DNA of 49,286 nucleotides, from NCBI RefSeq assembly GCF_003696215.1, contig NZ_RFFG01000059.1:1-49286 (forward strand), in the 5' to 3' direction. Of the stretch, positions 15,961 to 24,900 are shown piece by piece; position 1 is the first letter of the stretch; every line of letters starts with the position of its first letter. This DNA is from Actinomadura harenae. Its GTDB lineage: Bacteria > Actinomycetota > Actinomycetes > Streptosporangiales > Streptosporangiaceae. Made by a program: the position numbers and the translations under genes. The notes beneath the pieces are model-generated. The model saw nothing but the letters and a program-made list of their open reading frames with translations, had not been told where the DNA came from and searched no databases.

Positions 15961-16608
15961 GTGACGGGTCATGAGGTGCTGCGGGTCTTCTGCGGGGCGG
16001 ACGGGCGGTTCGGGAACGAGCTCGGCGTGGTGCTGGACGGCCCGGCCCTGGCGGCGCGGGAGGAACGGCAGGCCCTCGCGGGCAGGCTGGGCTTCAGCGA
16101 GACGGTGTTCGTGGACGACGCGTCCCGGGGAGTGATCGACATCTACACGCCCACGCTGCGGCTGCCGTTCGCGGGCCACCCCTGCGTGGGGACGGCGTGG
16201 TTGCTGGGCGTGCCGGAGCTGGTGACGGCGGCCGGGACGGTCTCGGTGCGCCGGGACGGGGACGTCACGTGGATCGCGGCGCGGGCGGACTGGGCGCCGG
16301 CGCGGACGCTGCGCGAGTTCGGGTCGTCCGGCCAGGTGGACGCGCTGGAGGTGCCGCCGCCCGGCGAGTGGGTCTACGCCTGGGCGCGAACGGACGAGGG
16401 GGCCGGGGACGCCCTGGGAATCCGGGCCCGCGGCTTCCCCGGGCGGGACGACGGGATCGACGAGGACGAGGCGACCGGCGCGGCCGCGCTGCTGCTGACG
16501 GCCGAGCTCGGACGGCCGCTGGTGGTGACGCAGGGACGCGGGTCGCAGATCTTCACCAGGCCGCTCGCGGACGGGATGGTCGAGGTCGGCGGTCGCGTGT
16601 CGCGATGA
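15961..16608 (+). CDS. Short PhzF-family isomerase-like protein
   Basis: This 215-aa protein carries PhzF signatures: FGNELGVVLDG, the catalytic-Glu motif SETVFV, LRLPFAGHPCVGTAW with the conserved His, DEATGAAALL with the conserved acidic residue, and GRGSQI near the end. PhzF proteins usually have about 260-300 residues in two similar halves, so this copy is shortened mainly in the second half, though the active-site residues appear kept. Likely activity is isomerisation or epimerisation of a small cyclic or amino-acid metabolite. GTG at 15961 lies 9 bp after the helicase-like gene and has only a weak ribosome-binding site, suggesting co-transcription. Confidence 0.8.
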   Translation: MTGHEVLRVFCGADGRFGNELGVVLDGPALAAREERQALAGRLGFSETVFVDDASRGVIDIYTPTLRLPFAGHPCVGTAWLLGVPELVTAAGTVSVRRDGDVTWIAARADWAPARTLREFGSSGQVDALEVPPPGEWVYAWARTDEGAGDALGIRARGFPGRDDGIDEDEATGAAALLLTAELGRPLVVTQGRGSQIFTRPLADGMVEVGGRVSR

Positions 16609-16651
16609 GCCCCCGCGGCCCCTGGAAGGCGAGCGACTGACCGGCCCCGAG

Positions 16652-16668
16652 CCGCCGGCCGCCGGCGG
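16652..16668. terminator. Hairpin between convergent PhzF-like and PadR genes
   Basis: CCGCCGGC and GCCGGCGG form 8-bp perfect arms around one C, directly past the PadR stop and 43 bp past the PhzF-like stop. Position suggests a bidirectional terminator; there is no T-run. Confidence 0.45.
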
Positions 16669-16669
16669 G

Positions 16670-17245
16670 TCAGGAGGTTGCGGACGTCCAGGTGAGGGTG
16701 CCTGCGCGGAGGGCTTCGATCGTCGACAGGAGCCAGGCGTGTTCGGCGGCGGTGATGGTCCGCGCGTATTCGGTTTCCAGGCCGGAAACGCGGTCGAGGC
16801 CATCGCGCGCGTTGTCGGCGAGGATCCGGTCGTGCTCGTCCAAGGCCGCGGACACGCGCGCGGCGCGCCCCTCCAGCGCTGACAGGGCCTCCTGGGGGGC
16901 GATCATCAGCAGGTTCGAGAGGGCGGCGGGGAAGTCGGGGAAGTCCTTGCGCGGCGTCGCGAGCATCTCCTTCATCCAGGCGCGCGCGGTGACGCGGCCC
17001 GCCTCGGTGATCTCGTAGACGGTCCGCTCGGGGTACGCGTGGTCGCGCTCGGTGGCGTGGACGCGGATGAGCCCCCCCTCGGCGAGCCGGTCGATCGCCC
17101 GGTGGAGGCTGGTCCGCTGGCCGACGTTGACGACCTGGTCCTTGCCCCACTCCTTGATCAGCCGCTGCATCCCGTACGGGTGCAGCGGCTTGTAGGTGAG
17201 TATCGCGAGGACGGTCAGCGCGAGAGGTGAGCTTCGGACGGCCAT
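16670..17245 (-). CDS. PadR-family transcriptional regulator
   Basis: This 191-aa protein has the PadR winged helix at residues 5-85 (LALTVLAILTYKPLHPYGMQRLI, then TSLHRAIDRLAEGGLI and TVYEITEAG). The C-terminal half is a long helical dimerisation region. PadR repressors typically control an adjacent transporter or enzyme and are released by a small aromatic or drug-like ligand. It is transcribed divergently from an FAD-dependent monooxygenase, 62 bp away, and that gap carries inverted TAGTT/AACTA repeats. The likely role is repression of the monooxygenase and itself. Confidence 0.92.
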   Translation of the reverse strand: MAVRSSPLALTVLAILTYKPLHPYGMQRLIKEWGKDQVVNVGQRTSLHRAIDRLAEGGLIRVHATERDHAYPERTVYEITEAGRVTARAWMKEMLATPRKDFPDFPAALSNLLMIAPQEALSALEGRAARVSAALDEHDRILADNARDGLDRVSGLETEYARTITAAEHAWLLSTIEALRAGTLTWTSATS

Positions 17246-17269
17246 GGGGTCAGCCTAGGTCACCCGACT

Positions 17270-17300
17270 AGTTGCCACAACTCTAGTTTCTGTGTAACTA
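17270..17300. promoter_or_regulatory. Candidate PadR operator cluster
   Basis: Two inverted repeats share the TAGTT half-site: AGTTG-CCA-CAACT at 17270-17282 and TAGTT-N7-AACTA at 17284-17300. They fill the gap between the divergent PadR and monooxygenase genes, immediately before the monooxygenase start. Repression by PadR is inferred from position. Confidence 0.45.
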
Positions 17301-17307
17301 TCGCCCC

Positions 17308-18477
17308 ATGACGAACACCACGGAAGTGCGCACGGCCCTGGTCATCGGCGGAGGCATCGCGGGCCCCGTCACCGCCCTCGCGCTCGCCAAGGCGGGCATC
17401 GAGGCCACCGTCTTCGAGGGGCGCCCCGAGGCCGCCGACGGGGTCGGCGCGATGCTCAGCATCGCCCCCAACGGCCTCAACGCCCTCGCCGTCGTCGGCG
17501 CGGACGAGGCGGTCCGCAAGGTCGGCCAGCCCGTCCCCGGCGTCGTCATGCGGACCGGCACCGGACACGTCCTCGCCGACTTCCACGGCTTCCCCGGCCT
17601 GCCCGAGACGCTCGCCCTCGCCCGCGCCGACCTGTTCCGCGCGCTCGCCGACCACGCCATCGCGGGCGGCATCGACATTCGGTACGGAAAGCGCCTGGTC
17701 GGCGTGGTCGAGAAGGCGGACGGCGTGACCGCCGAGTTCGCCGACGGGACGACCGCCACCGCCGACATCCTCATCGGCGCGGACGGCATCCGCTCGACCG
17801 TCCGCAAGCTGATCGACCCCGGCGCCCCCGAGCCCGGCTACGGCGGTGTCCTCAGCTTCGGTGGCATCGCGGACGGTGGCCCGGACGCCCCGTCCGAGCC
17901 CGGCATGATGTCCTTCGCGTTCGGCCGGGCGTTCCTCGGCTTCTGGACGCTCCCGGACGGGCGCGTCGTCTGGTTCGGCAGCCTGCCGCGCGAGGAGCCG
18001 ATGACGTCCGCCGAGGTGCGCGAGGTGCCGAACGAGGACTGGCTCGCGCGCCTGCGCGAGCTGTACACCGGCCACGTCCCCGGGGAGGCCCTGATCGGGC
18101 GGACCGCCCCCGAAGACCTGATGGCGGTCGGACCGATGGAGTTCATGCCGGACGTGCCGACCTGGCACACCGACCGGATCGTCCTGCTCGGGGACGCCGT
18201 CCACGCGCCGTCCTCCAGCTCCGGGCAGGGGGCGTCGCTGGCGGCCGAGAGCGCCGTCGAGCTGGCACGGTGCCTCCGGGACCGTCCGACCGCCGCCGAG
18301 GCGTTCGCCGCGTACGAGGCCCTGCGGCGTCCGCGCGTCGAGGCGATCACGGGTGACGCCCAGGGAAAGAACAAGGCCAAGGCGGGCAAGGCGGGCGACA
18401 AGCCGTCGTTCCCGACTCCTGAGCAGATGTTCGCCCACGTCCACAAGTTCCAGATCGACTGGGATAGCCGCATCTGA
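17308..18477 (+). CDS. FAD-dependent monooxygenase (PHBH-type)
   Basis: This 389-aa class A flavoprotein monooxygenase has three family motifs: the dinucleotide-binding VIGGGIAGPVTALALAKAG near the N-terminus, IGADGIRSTVRKL in the middle, and VLLGDAVHAPSSSSGQGAS at about residues 290-310. Enzymes of this type hydroxylate aromatic or polyketide-like substrates with NAD(P)H and O2. It is also similar to TetX-like and salicylate-hydroxylase-like proteins, so drug inactivation is a possible alternative. The lysine-rich segment GKNKAKAGKAGDK near the C-terminus is unusual for the family. Control by the divergent PadR gene is likely. Confidence 0.9.
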   Translation: MTNTTEVRTALVIGGGIAGPVTALALAKAGIEATVFEGRPEAADGVGAMLSIAPNGLNALAVVGADEAVRKVGQPVPGVVMRTGTGHVLADFHGFPGLPETLALARADLFRALADHAIAGGIDIRYGKRLVGVVEKADGVTAEFADGTTATADILIGADGIRSTVRKLIDPGAPEPGYGGVLSFGGIADGGPDAPSEPGMMSFAFGRAFLGFWTLPDGRVVWFGSLPREEPMTSAEVREVPNEDWLARLRELYTGHVPGEALIGRTAPEDLMAVGPMEFMPDVPTWHTDRIVLLGDAVHAPSSSSGQGASLAAESAVELARCLRDRPTAAEAFAAYEALRRPRVEAITGDAQGKNKAKAGKAGDKPSFPTPEQMFAHVHKFQIDWDSRI

Positions 18478-18509
18478 CCGGCGCGGCACGGTCCCCCCTC
18501 GCCGCCTCG

Positions 18510-18531
18510 GGCTACAACCGGGGGTTGTGCC
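18510..18531. terminator. Imperfect hairpin after the monooxygenase gene
   Basis: ACAACC (18514-18519) and GGTTGT (18523-18528) pair around a GGG loop. Outer GGC/GCC pairs extend the stem with one bulge. It lies 32 bp beyond the monooxygenase stop. Confidence 0.35.
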
Positions 18532-18549
18532 AGGACCCCCGGTCGTTGT

Positions 18550-19881
18550 TTGAGTGCGGGACGCCGGTGCGTGTTGGATCCGGGTGTGGCTTTCCGGTTG
18601 GCTCTTGGACGAGATTTCGCCTGGTTGTGGCGGGCGTACACGGTCAGTGCGCTCGGCACCTGGCTCGCGCTGGACGCGTTCCCGATGATCGCGGTCTTCG
18701 CCCTGCACGTGAACGCGGCGCGCGTGTCGCTCATCGCGGTGGCGGGCGGTGCGGCGGCGGCGCTGCTGGCCGTCCCGCTCGGCCCGTGGGTGGAGTTCCG
18801 GTCGAAGCGCCGGCTGATGATCCACTCGGATCTGGTGCGGTTCGCCGCGCTCGCGACCATCCCGGTCGCCTACCTGGCGGACGGCCTGACCTACACGCAC
18901 CTGCTGGTGGTGTCGGTGATCGTCGCGGTCGCGAACATCGTGTTCACCGGGGCGTCCGGCTCGCACCTCAAGGCGCTGGTCCCGGCGGAGCGGCTCGGCG
19001 ACGCCAACGGCAGCTTCGAGTCGGTGAACTGGCTGTCCACGGCGGTCGGGCCGCCGGCGGGCGGCGCGCTGATCGGGCTGTTCGGGCCGGTCGCGACGGT
19101 CGTGCTGAACGCGCTGAGCTTCCTCGGGTCCGCGGCCGCGATCCGCCGGATCCGCCGTCCGGAGCCCGCGCCGCCCGAACGCCACGCCGGGACGTCCCGC
19201 CGCGCCGAGATCGCCGAGGGCTGGCGGGTGATCGCCGCGAACCGCGAGCTGCGGACGCTGTTCATCGGCACCGTCCTGTACAGCGCGCTGGTCATGGCCG
19301 TGTCGCCGCTGATGACGTTCTGGATGCTGAACGACCTGGGCTTCTCGCCGCTGGAGTACGGCCTCGGCGTCGGCGTCCCCTGCCTCGGCGGGCTGCTCGG
19401 GGCGCGGGTGTCGCGTCCGCTGGTGACGCGGTTCGGGATGCGGCGTGTCACGGTCGTCTCGGGCGTCCTGCGCATTCCGGGCCTGCTCGGGCTGGCCTTC
19501 GTCGGGCCCGGCCCGGTCGGGCTGCTCGTGTTCATGGTGTCCCAGCTCGGCCTCATCGCCGGCTCGGGCGTGTTCAGCCCGGCGTTCGCGACCCGCCGCC
19601 TGGAGCTCTCGGGCGAGCGCACCACCGCGCGCGTCCTCACCGCGTGGAAGATCGGCGGGCAGGTCGGCATCGCGTCCGCGACGCTGCTGTGGGCGGGCCT
19701 CGCCACCGTGACCGACGTCCGGACGGCCGTCGCGATCGCCGGCGTCGCCCTCCTGCCCACGGCCGTCTTCCTGCCCTGGCGGGCGACGGGGTCCGTGGCG
19801 TCTTCCCCTCCCGAGCCCAAGCCCGAGCCCGCGCCCGAACCCGTCGCCAAGGCGGAGGCGGGTGCCGGGTCCGGGGGGTAA
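18550..19881 (+). CDS. MFS transporter (enterobactin-exporter/macrolide-efflux-like)
   Basis: This integral membrane protein of about 443 aa has 10-12 hydrophobic helices. Its N-terminal block, RDFAWLWRAYTVSALGTWLALDAFP, is typical of the MFS group that includes EntS-like exporters and MefA-like macrolide efflux pumps. The C-terminus is a Pro/Glu/Lys-rich cytoplasmic tail (SSPPEPKPEPAPEPV). The start is uncertain: TTG 18550, GTG 18571 and GTG 18586 are all in frame and none has a strong ribosome-binding site. GTG 18586 would begin closest to the conserved part. Substrate is unknown; the nearby monooxygenase suggests a small hydrophobic compound, without direct proof. Confidence 0.82.
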   Translation: MSAGRRCVLDPGVAFRLALGRDFAWLWRAYTVSALGTWLALDAFPMIAVFALHVNAARVSLIAVAGGAAAALLAVPLGPWVEFRSKRRLMIHSDLVRFAALATIPVAYLADGLTYTHLLVVSVIVAVANIVFTGASGSHLKALVPAERLGDANGSFESVNWLSTAVGPPAGGALIGLFGPVATVVLNALSFLGSAAAIRRIRRPEPAPPERHAGTSRRAEIAEGWRVIAANRELRTLFIGTVLYSALVMAVSPLMTFWMLNDLGFSPLEYGLGVGVPCLGGLLGARVSRPLVTRFGMRRVTVVSGVLRIPGLLGLAFVGPGPVGLLVFMVSQLGLIAGSGVFSPAFATRRLELSGERTTARVLTAWKIGGQVGIASATLLWAGLATVTDVRTAVAIAGVALLPTAVFLPWRATGSVASSPPEPKPEPAPEPVAKAEAGAGSGG

Positions 19882-20024
19882 AGCCTGCCTCAGAACGTCC
19901 GGGAAAGGGCTGATAGATGCCGGTTCGCTTCTATGCCGAGGTGAGATTTCGGGGCCCCTGGAGGTAAGGCTTCCGTCACACTGCCCCGGATAGGTGTCGA
20001 GGAGCCCGTCCGACGGAGGCGGCC

Positions 20025-20327
20025 ATGAGAAGCAGCGCCACGCGCCGGGAGCGGCGTTGGATGGAGCGCCTGCGCCACTGCCTGCTGGGCCTCGGCTGGG
20101 ACGTCGTGCGCCGCTACGAGGACGAGCGGCCGCTGCTCCGCGTCCTGTCCCCGGTGAGCACCTGCATCGGTGACAGCGTCGTGATCGACGGCGGCTGGTT
20201 CCGTTCCGGGACGGGCGTCTGGCTGGCCCCCTGCCGCGAGGCGGACCGCGCCGCCGAGGCCGTGGCGCAACTCCTCGCCCCCTACGTGATAGCGATCGTG
20301 ATGGCGCGTCAACAGGAGGACGAATGA
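20025..20327 (+). CDS. Small hypothetical protein
   Basis: This 100-aa protein starts at ATG 20025, preceded by GGAGG. The N-terminal third is basic (MRSSATRRERRWMERLRHCL). The middle reads like a short mixed alpha/beta unit with two cysteines (TCIGDSVVIDGG and APCREADRAAE), and the end is hydrophobic (AQLLAPYVIAIVMA). I do not recognise a family. The strong ribosome-binding site and normal codon use support a real gene. Bases 19882-20024 before it show no gene or clear promoter. Confidence 0.6.
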   Translation: MRSSATRRERRWMERLRHCLLGLGWDVVRRYEDERPLLRVLSPVSTCIGDSVVIDGGWFRSGTGVWLAPCREADRAAEAVAQLLAPYVIAIVMARQQEDE

Positions 20328-20425
20328 GTGGTCCCCCGGGTGGACGCGCGACTTCCACCCCACCGCCGATGACTCACCGCAGGTCCGGCGACTACCGTCG
20401 GTGAACATCGGACGGAACATCGGCG

Positions 20426-21001
20426 GTGAAGGACATGGGTGTCTGGTTTTTCTATGCGGCCCTGATCGTCTGGCTGGCCGGGGAGGTCGGCCTCCGGGTC
20501 GTGGAGATGCGCAAGGCCGGGACGGTGCGGGTCAGCGAGCACGGGACGCTCGGGCTCTTCGTCGTCCTCGGCGTCGGCGGAACGGTCGTGGGCGCGGCGG
20601 TCGGCCGCGCGGTGCCGTCCCTGGACTGGCACGTCGGGTCGGCCGTGTACCTGGTCGCGGCGGCGGTCATGCTCGCCGGGCTGGTGATCCGGTTCTGGGC
20701 GATCGTGACGCTGGGGAAGTTCTTCCGGTCGAGCGTGCACGTCCAGGAGGGGCACGAGGTCGTCTCGGACGGTCCGTACCGGTTCGTCCGGCATCCGTCC
20801 TACACCGGGCTGATGCTGCTGTTCATCGGGGCCTCGCTGACCTTCGGCAACGCCCTCGCGGTGGTGATCTTCCTGGTGTGCGTGTCGATCGCGACGCTCG
20901 TCCGGATCCGGGTCGAGGAGCGCGTCCTGTCGGCCGAGCTGGGCGAGGCCTACCGCGAGTTCGCCCGCACGCGAGCCCGCCTCGTCCCCTACGTCTGGTG
21001 A
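20426..21001 (+). CDS. Isoprenylcysteine carboxyl methyltransferase-like membrane protein
   Basis: This 191-aa protein has about five hydrophobic helices and the C-terminal ICMT/PEMT signature: VVSDGPYRFVRHPSYTGLML, then a terminal VEERVLSAELGEAYREFARTR. In bacteria these proteins are probable SAM-dependent methyltransferases of membrane-embedded substrates; true prenyl-cysteine substrates are not established. GTG at 20426 and ATG at 20435 are both possible starts; neither has an ideal ribosome-binding site. Its last codons and stop are copied in an 18-bp tandem repeat that runs past the gene. Confidence 0.85.
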   Translation: MKDMGVWFFYAALIVWLAGEVGLRVVEMRKAGTVRVSEHGTLGLFVVLGVGGTVVGAAVGRAVPSLDWHVGSAVYLVAAAVMLAGLVIRFWAIVTLGKFFRSSVHVQEGHEVVSDGPYRFVRHPSYTGLMLLFIGASLTFGNALAVVIFLVCVSIATLVRIRVEERVLSAELGEAYREFARTRARLVPYVW

Positions 21002-21045
21002 TGAGACGGCGTCTGGTGATGTGACGGCGTCCGGTGGCATGACGC
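20992..21045. repeat. Three 18-bp tandem repeats spanning and following a stop codon
   Basis: Units at 20992, 21010 and 21028 share CGTCTGGTGATGNGACGG, with the third diverged. Unit 1 contains the last two codons and TGA of the ICMT-like gene. Unit 2 repeats Val-Trp-stop in the same frame. The array is 18 bp, six codons, per unit. Confidence 0.85.
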
Positions 21046-21159
21046 CCCCGCCGGGCTCTGCGCCCAGGGCCTGCGACCTGGGCTCGGAGACCCGGGAGGC
21101 GAATCGTCGGAGGTGTGCCGTAGGGTGCGCCACGACCGCATTCCGCTGGAGGACGGGGC

Positions 21160-21849
21160 TTGGGGTCTGTGGCGAGTTGGGACGCGGACGCGCTGGTCGG
21201 GCTGCGTGCGGCGGACTTCCGAGGGGACGGGGCCGCCGCCTTCGGCGTGCTCCGGAACCGTCCGCTCGGGCCCGTCCTTCAGCTCGCGGGAGACCTGCTC
21301 GCGGACGCGGTGCGCGAGGGCCGGGCGGAGGCCGCGCCGCTCGCCCGCGCGTGCCTGGACGCCCTGAAGGCCCGCGACGCCGCCGGTGACGCACTCCTGG
21401 CCGCGACCCTCCAGGAAGCCTTGAACGGGCACCCGCACGGCGACGGGCACCGCCACGGCGACGGGCACCCGCAGGACGACGCACGGCCCGTCCCCGTCGA
21501 TCTGGGCGCCCTGGCCTACGCCCTCGCGGACGGCGACCCGATCACGATCCTCGACCTCCACACGGGCGACCTCCTCGCAGAGGACGAAGCGACCGCGATG
21601 GACGGCACAGGCCACCTCGTCGCCCTCTACCGTGACACCGCGTCCGCCCACCACGACATGCACGCCTTCGCCGATTCCGAGCCGAACACGCCCGCGCCCA
21701 TGCAGACCGTCCGCGCCTACACGGACGCCCTAGCGGGCACGAAGCTGGAGTCCGCCTGGGACCTCTTCCGTGAGGAGCGGCAACGCGGACGCGCCCGGCA
21801 GTGGCTCGCCGACCACGGCCTCCGCCCCGTCCCCAGGCGCTTCCTCTAG
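21160..21849 (+). CDS. UPF0158-like protein with His/Gly/Asp-rich insert
   Basis: This 229-aa protein starts at TTG 21160, with GGAGG 7 nt upstream; GTG 21169 is an alternative. The C-terminal half resembles the uncharacterised UPF0158 family: LGALAYALADGDPITILDLHTGDL, and a final WDLFREERQRGRARQWLADHGL. Between this and a helical N-terminal domain lies a His-rich insert at about residues 90-105 with HGDGH occurring twice, which could bind Zn, Ni or Cu. The function of the family is unknown. It converges on lysX across a strong hairpin terminator. Confidence 0.7.
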   Translation: MGSVASWDADALVGLRAADFRGDGAAAFGVLRNRPLGPVLQLAGDLLADAVREGRAEAAPLARACLDALKARDAAGDALLAATLQEALNGHPHGDGHRHGDGHPQDDARPVPVDLGALAYALADGDPITILDLHTGDLLAEDEATAMDGTGHLVALYRDTASAHHDMHAFADSEPNTPAPMQTVRAYTDALAGTKLESAWDLFREERQRGRARQWLADHGLRPVPRRFL

Positions 21850-21884
21850 CTCTGCGGAAAGAGTCCTGTGGCCACAAAGAAAGA

Positions 21885-21914
21885 CCCCGGCCCGGATACG
21901 CATCCGGGCCGGGG
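21885..21914. terminator. Strong bidirectional terminator between UPF0158-like gene and lysX
   Basis: A perfect 13-bp stem (CCCCGGCCCGGAT / ATCCGGGCCGGGG) encloses the loop ACGC. On the minus strand it is followed by a T-rich run (TCTTTCTTTG), giving a classical intrinsic terminator for lysX. It can also stop plus-strand transcripts. Confidence 0.8.
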
Positions 21915-21938
21915 CCGATCGAAGCTCCAGCGGGGGAG

Positions 21939-24900
21939 TTATAGACCGGGACGAACCAGGGGAAACGGGACGGTCTCCCGGATCGACCGTCCGGTGAGGG
22001 TGATCAGCAGCCGGTCGATCCCCATGCCCATGCCGCCCGCCGGGGGCATCGCGTACTCCAGGGCGCGGAGGAAGTCCTCGTCCAGCTCCATCGCCTCGGG
22101 GTCGCCGCCCGCGGCCTGGAGCGACTGCTCGGTGAGCCGCTGCCGCTGCAGGATCGGGTCGATCAGCTCGGAGTAGGCGGTGCCCAGCTCCAGCCCGAAG
22201 ACGATCAGGTCCCACTTCTCGGCGAGCCGCGGGTCCTTGCGGTGCGGGCGGGTCAGCGGCGACGTCTCGGCCGGGAAGTCGCGGACGAAGGTCGGGAACA
22301 TCAGCTTGCCCTCGACCAGCTCCTCGAACAGCTCCTGGACGATCCGCCCCTGCCCCCACTCCGGCGCGTACCCGAGGTCGATCCGGTCGGCCAGGGCCCG
22401 GACGGCCGGGAGCGGCGTGTCCGGCGTGACCTCCTCGCCGAGCGCCTCCGACACCGAGCCGTAGACGGTGATCTCCTTCCACGGCTCGCCGAGGTCGTGC
22501 TCCACGCCGTCCCGGACGATCACGGTCCCGCCCGTCGCGGCCAGTGCGGCGTTCACGACGAGATCGCGGGTGAGGACGGCCATCGTGTCGTAGTTCCCGT
22601 ACGGCTGGTACGCCTCGAGCATCGTGAACTCGGGGTTGTGGGTCGCGTCCACGCCCTCGTTGCGGAAGTTGCGGTTCAGCTCGAAGACCTTGCCGACGCC
22701 GCCGACCAGCAGCCGCTTCAGGTACAGCTCGGGGGCGATCCGCAAGTACAGCTGCATGTTGTAGGCGTTGATGCGGGTCGTGAACGGACGCGCCGTCGCC
22801 CCGCCGTGGATCGGCTGGAGCATCGGCGTCTCGACCTCCAGGTACCCGCCCTCGCGGAGCGTGTCCCGGACGGCCGCGACGGCGTCGCCGCGCATCCGCA
22901 GCATCTTCCGCGACTCGTCGTTGACGATGAAGTCGACGTACCGCTGCCGGACGCGCGCCTCCGGGTCGGACAGGCCCGACCGCTTGTTCGGCAGGGGCCG
23001 CAGGCACTTGGCGGTCAGCTTCCACTGGGACGCCAGCACCGACAGCTCACCGCGCCGGGACGTGACGACCTCACCGGTCACGCCGACCTGGTCGCCGAGG
23101 TCGATCAGCCGCTTCCACTGCTCGAGCGGCTCCTCGCCGAGGTCGTCCGCGGTCAGCATGACCTGGATGTCGCCCGTCTCGTCCCGCAGCCGGACGAAGA
23201 CCAGCCGGCCGTGCTCGCGGGCCAGGACGACACGCCCGGCGACCGCGACCCGCGCCCCAGTGTGCGTGTCCGGTGCGAGGCCGGGGTGCGCGGCGAGGAC
23301 GTCGGCGACGTAGTCGGTCCGCTCGAATCCGAGCGGGTAGGGCTCCATCCCGGCCTCGCGGATCTCGGCGAGCTTGGCGTGCCGCACCCGCTCCTGCTCC
23401 GACAGGCGCCGCTGCGGGGCGCGCCGGGACTCGGCCGCCTCCTCGATCTCGGAGATCTTGGAGACCAGCTCCGGCGTCGGGACGCGGTTGGCGGCCCGCT
23501 CCAGCTTGATCCGGTTCAGCGACGGGACGAACCCCTCGGCGCGGGCGTAGGCCAGGCCGAGCCGCACCAGGTCGCGGGACTGCCGGTAGCAGATGAACCG
23601 TGGACGCCAGTGCGGCAGGTACTTGGCGTTCGACAGGTACAGGGACTCCATCTGCCAGAACCGGGACGCGAACGACAGCAGCTTGTAGTAGAACCGCGCG
23701 ACCGGGCCCGCGCCGATCTGCGAGCCGCGCTCGAACGCCGACCGCAGCATGGCGAAGTTCAGCGAGAGCTGCTGGGCGCCGACCGCCGCGGCGCGTTCGG
23801 CCAGCTTGGCGACCATGAACTCGTTCAGGCCGTTCTCGGCGGCCCGGTCGCGGCGCATGAGGTCCAGCGAGAGCCCGGCCCGTCCCCACGGGACGAACGA
23901 CAGGAGCCCGCGCAGCTCGCCCTTGGCGTCGAACGCCTCGACCATGACGCAGCGTCCGTCGGTCGGGTCGCCGAGGCGGCCGATGGCCATCGAGAATCCC
24001 CGCTCGGTGGCCTCGCCGCGCCAGGCGTCCGCGCTGCGGATCAGCTTGGCCATCTCCCAGTCCGGGATCTGCGAGTGCCGCCGGATGCGCACCGTGTACC
24101 CGGCGCGTTCCACCCGGTGGACCGCCTGCCGGACCTGCCGCATCTCGCGGCCGTCCAGGTTGAAGTCGGTGAGGTCCAGGATCGCCTCGTCGCCCAGTTC
24201 GAGGGCGTCGAAGCCGTGCCGGGCGTAGATGTGGGCGGCGCGCTCCCCGACGCTGACCGCCCCCGGGATCCAGGAGTGCGTGCGGCACTCGTTCAGCCAC
24301 GCCTCGATCGCCTGGTCCCACGACTCGGGGTCGCCGAGCGGGTCGCCGGACGCCAGCGACACCGAGCCCTCGACCCGGTAGGCGATCCCGGCGCGGCCGT
24401 TCGGCGCGAGGATGAAGTCCTTGTCGCGGCGCAGCGCGAAGTAGCCGAGCGAGTCCTGCTCGCCGTACTCGGCCAGCAGGCTGCGGGCGGAGAGCTCCTC
24501 CTCGGGGCTGAGCACCGCGTCCCGGCGTCCGGGCCGGAACAGGGCCCACATGGTGACGATCAGCAGCCCGGTGCCGAGCACCCCGATGATCACGTCCACC
24601 CAGCCGGGCACCTTGACGTTGATCGGCTCCCCGGTGATCCCCGCACCGAGGACGGTCTGGAGCACCACGTACCAGGGGTGCGTCCAGAAGCTGCCCTCCG
24701 GGTCCTCGTCGGTGACGGTGACCAGGAACGTCCCGATGCCGCCGCTCAGCACCAGCAGGACGGAGAAGACCACGGCCGCCAGGCGCCGGTTGGCACGGTC
24801 CGGCAGCGAGGTGAACTGGCTGCGGGACGCCAGCGCCAGCCCGAGCACCACCATGTACGCGCCGGTGGTGACGACCTCCCCGAAGGCCGTCGGCTGGCTC

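Noticed and set aside
17260..20358. 1032-codon minus-strand frame
   Set aside because: Shadows the monooxygenase and MFS genes; no homology features and skewed composition.
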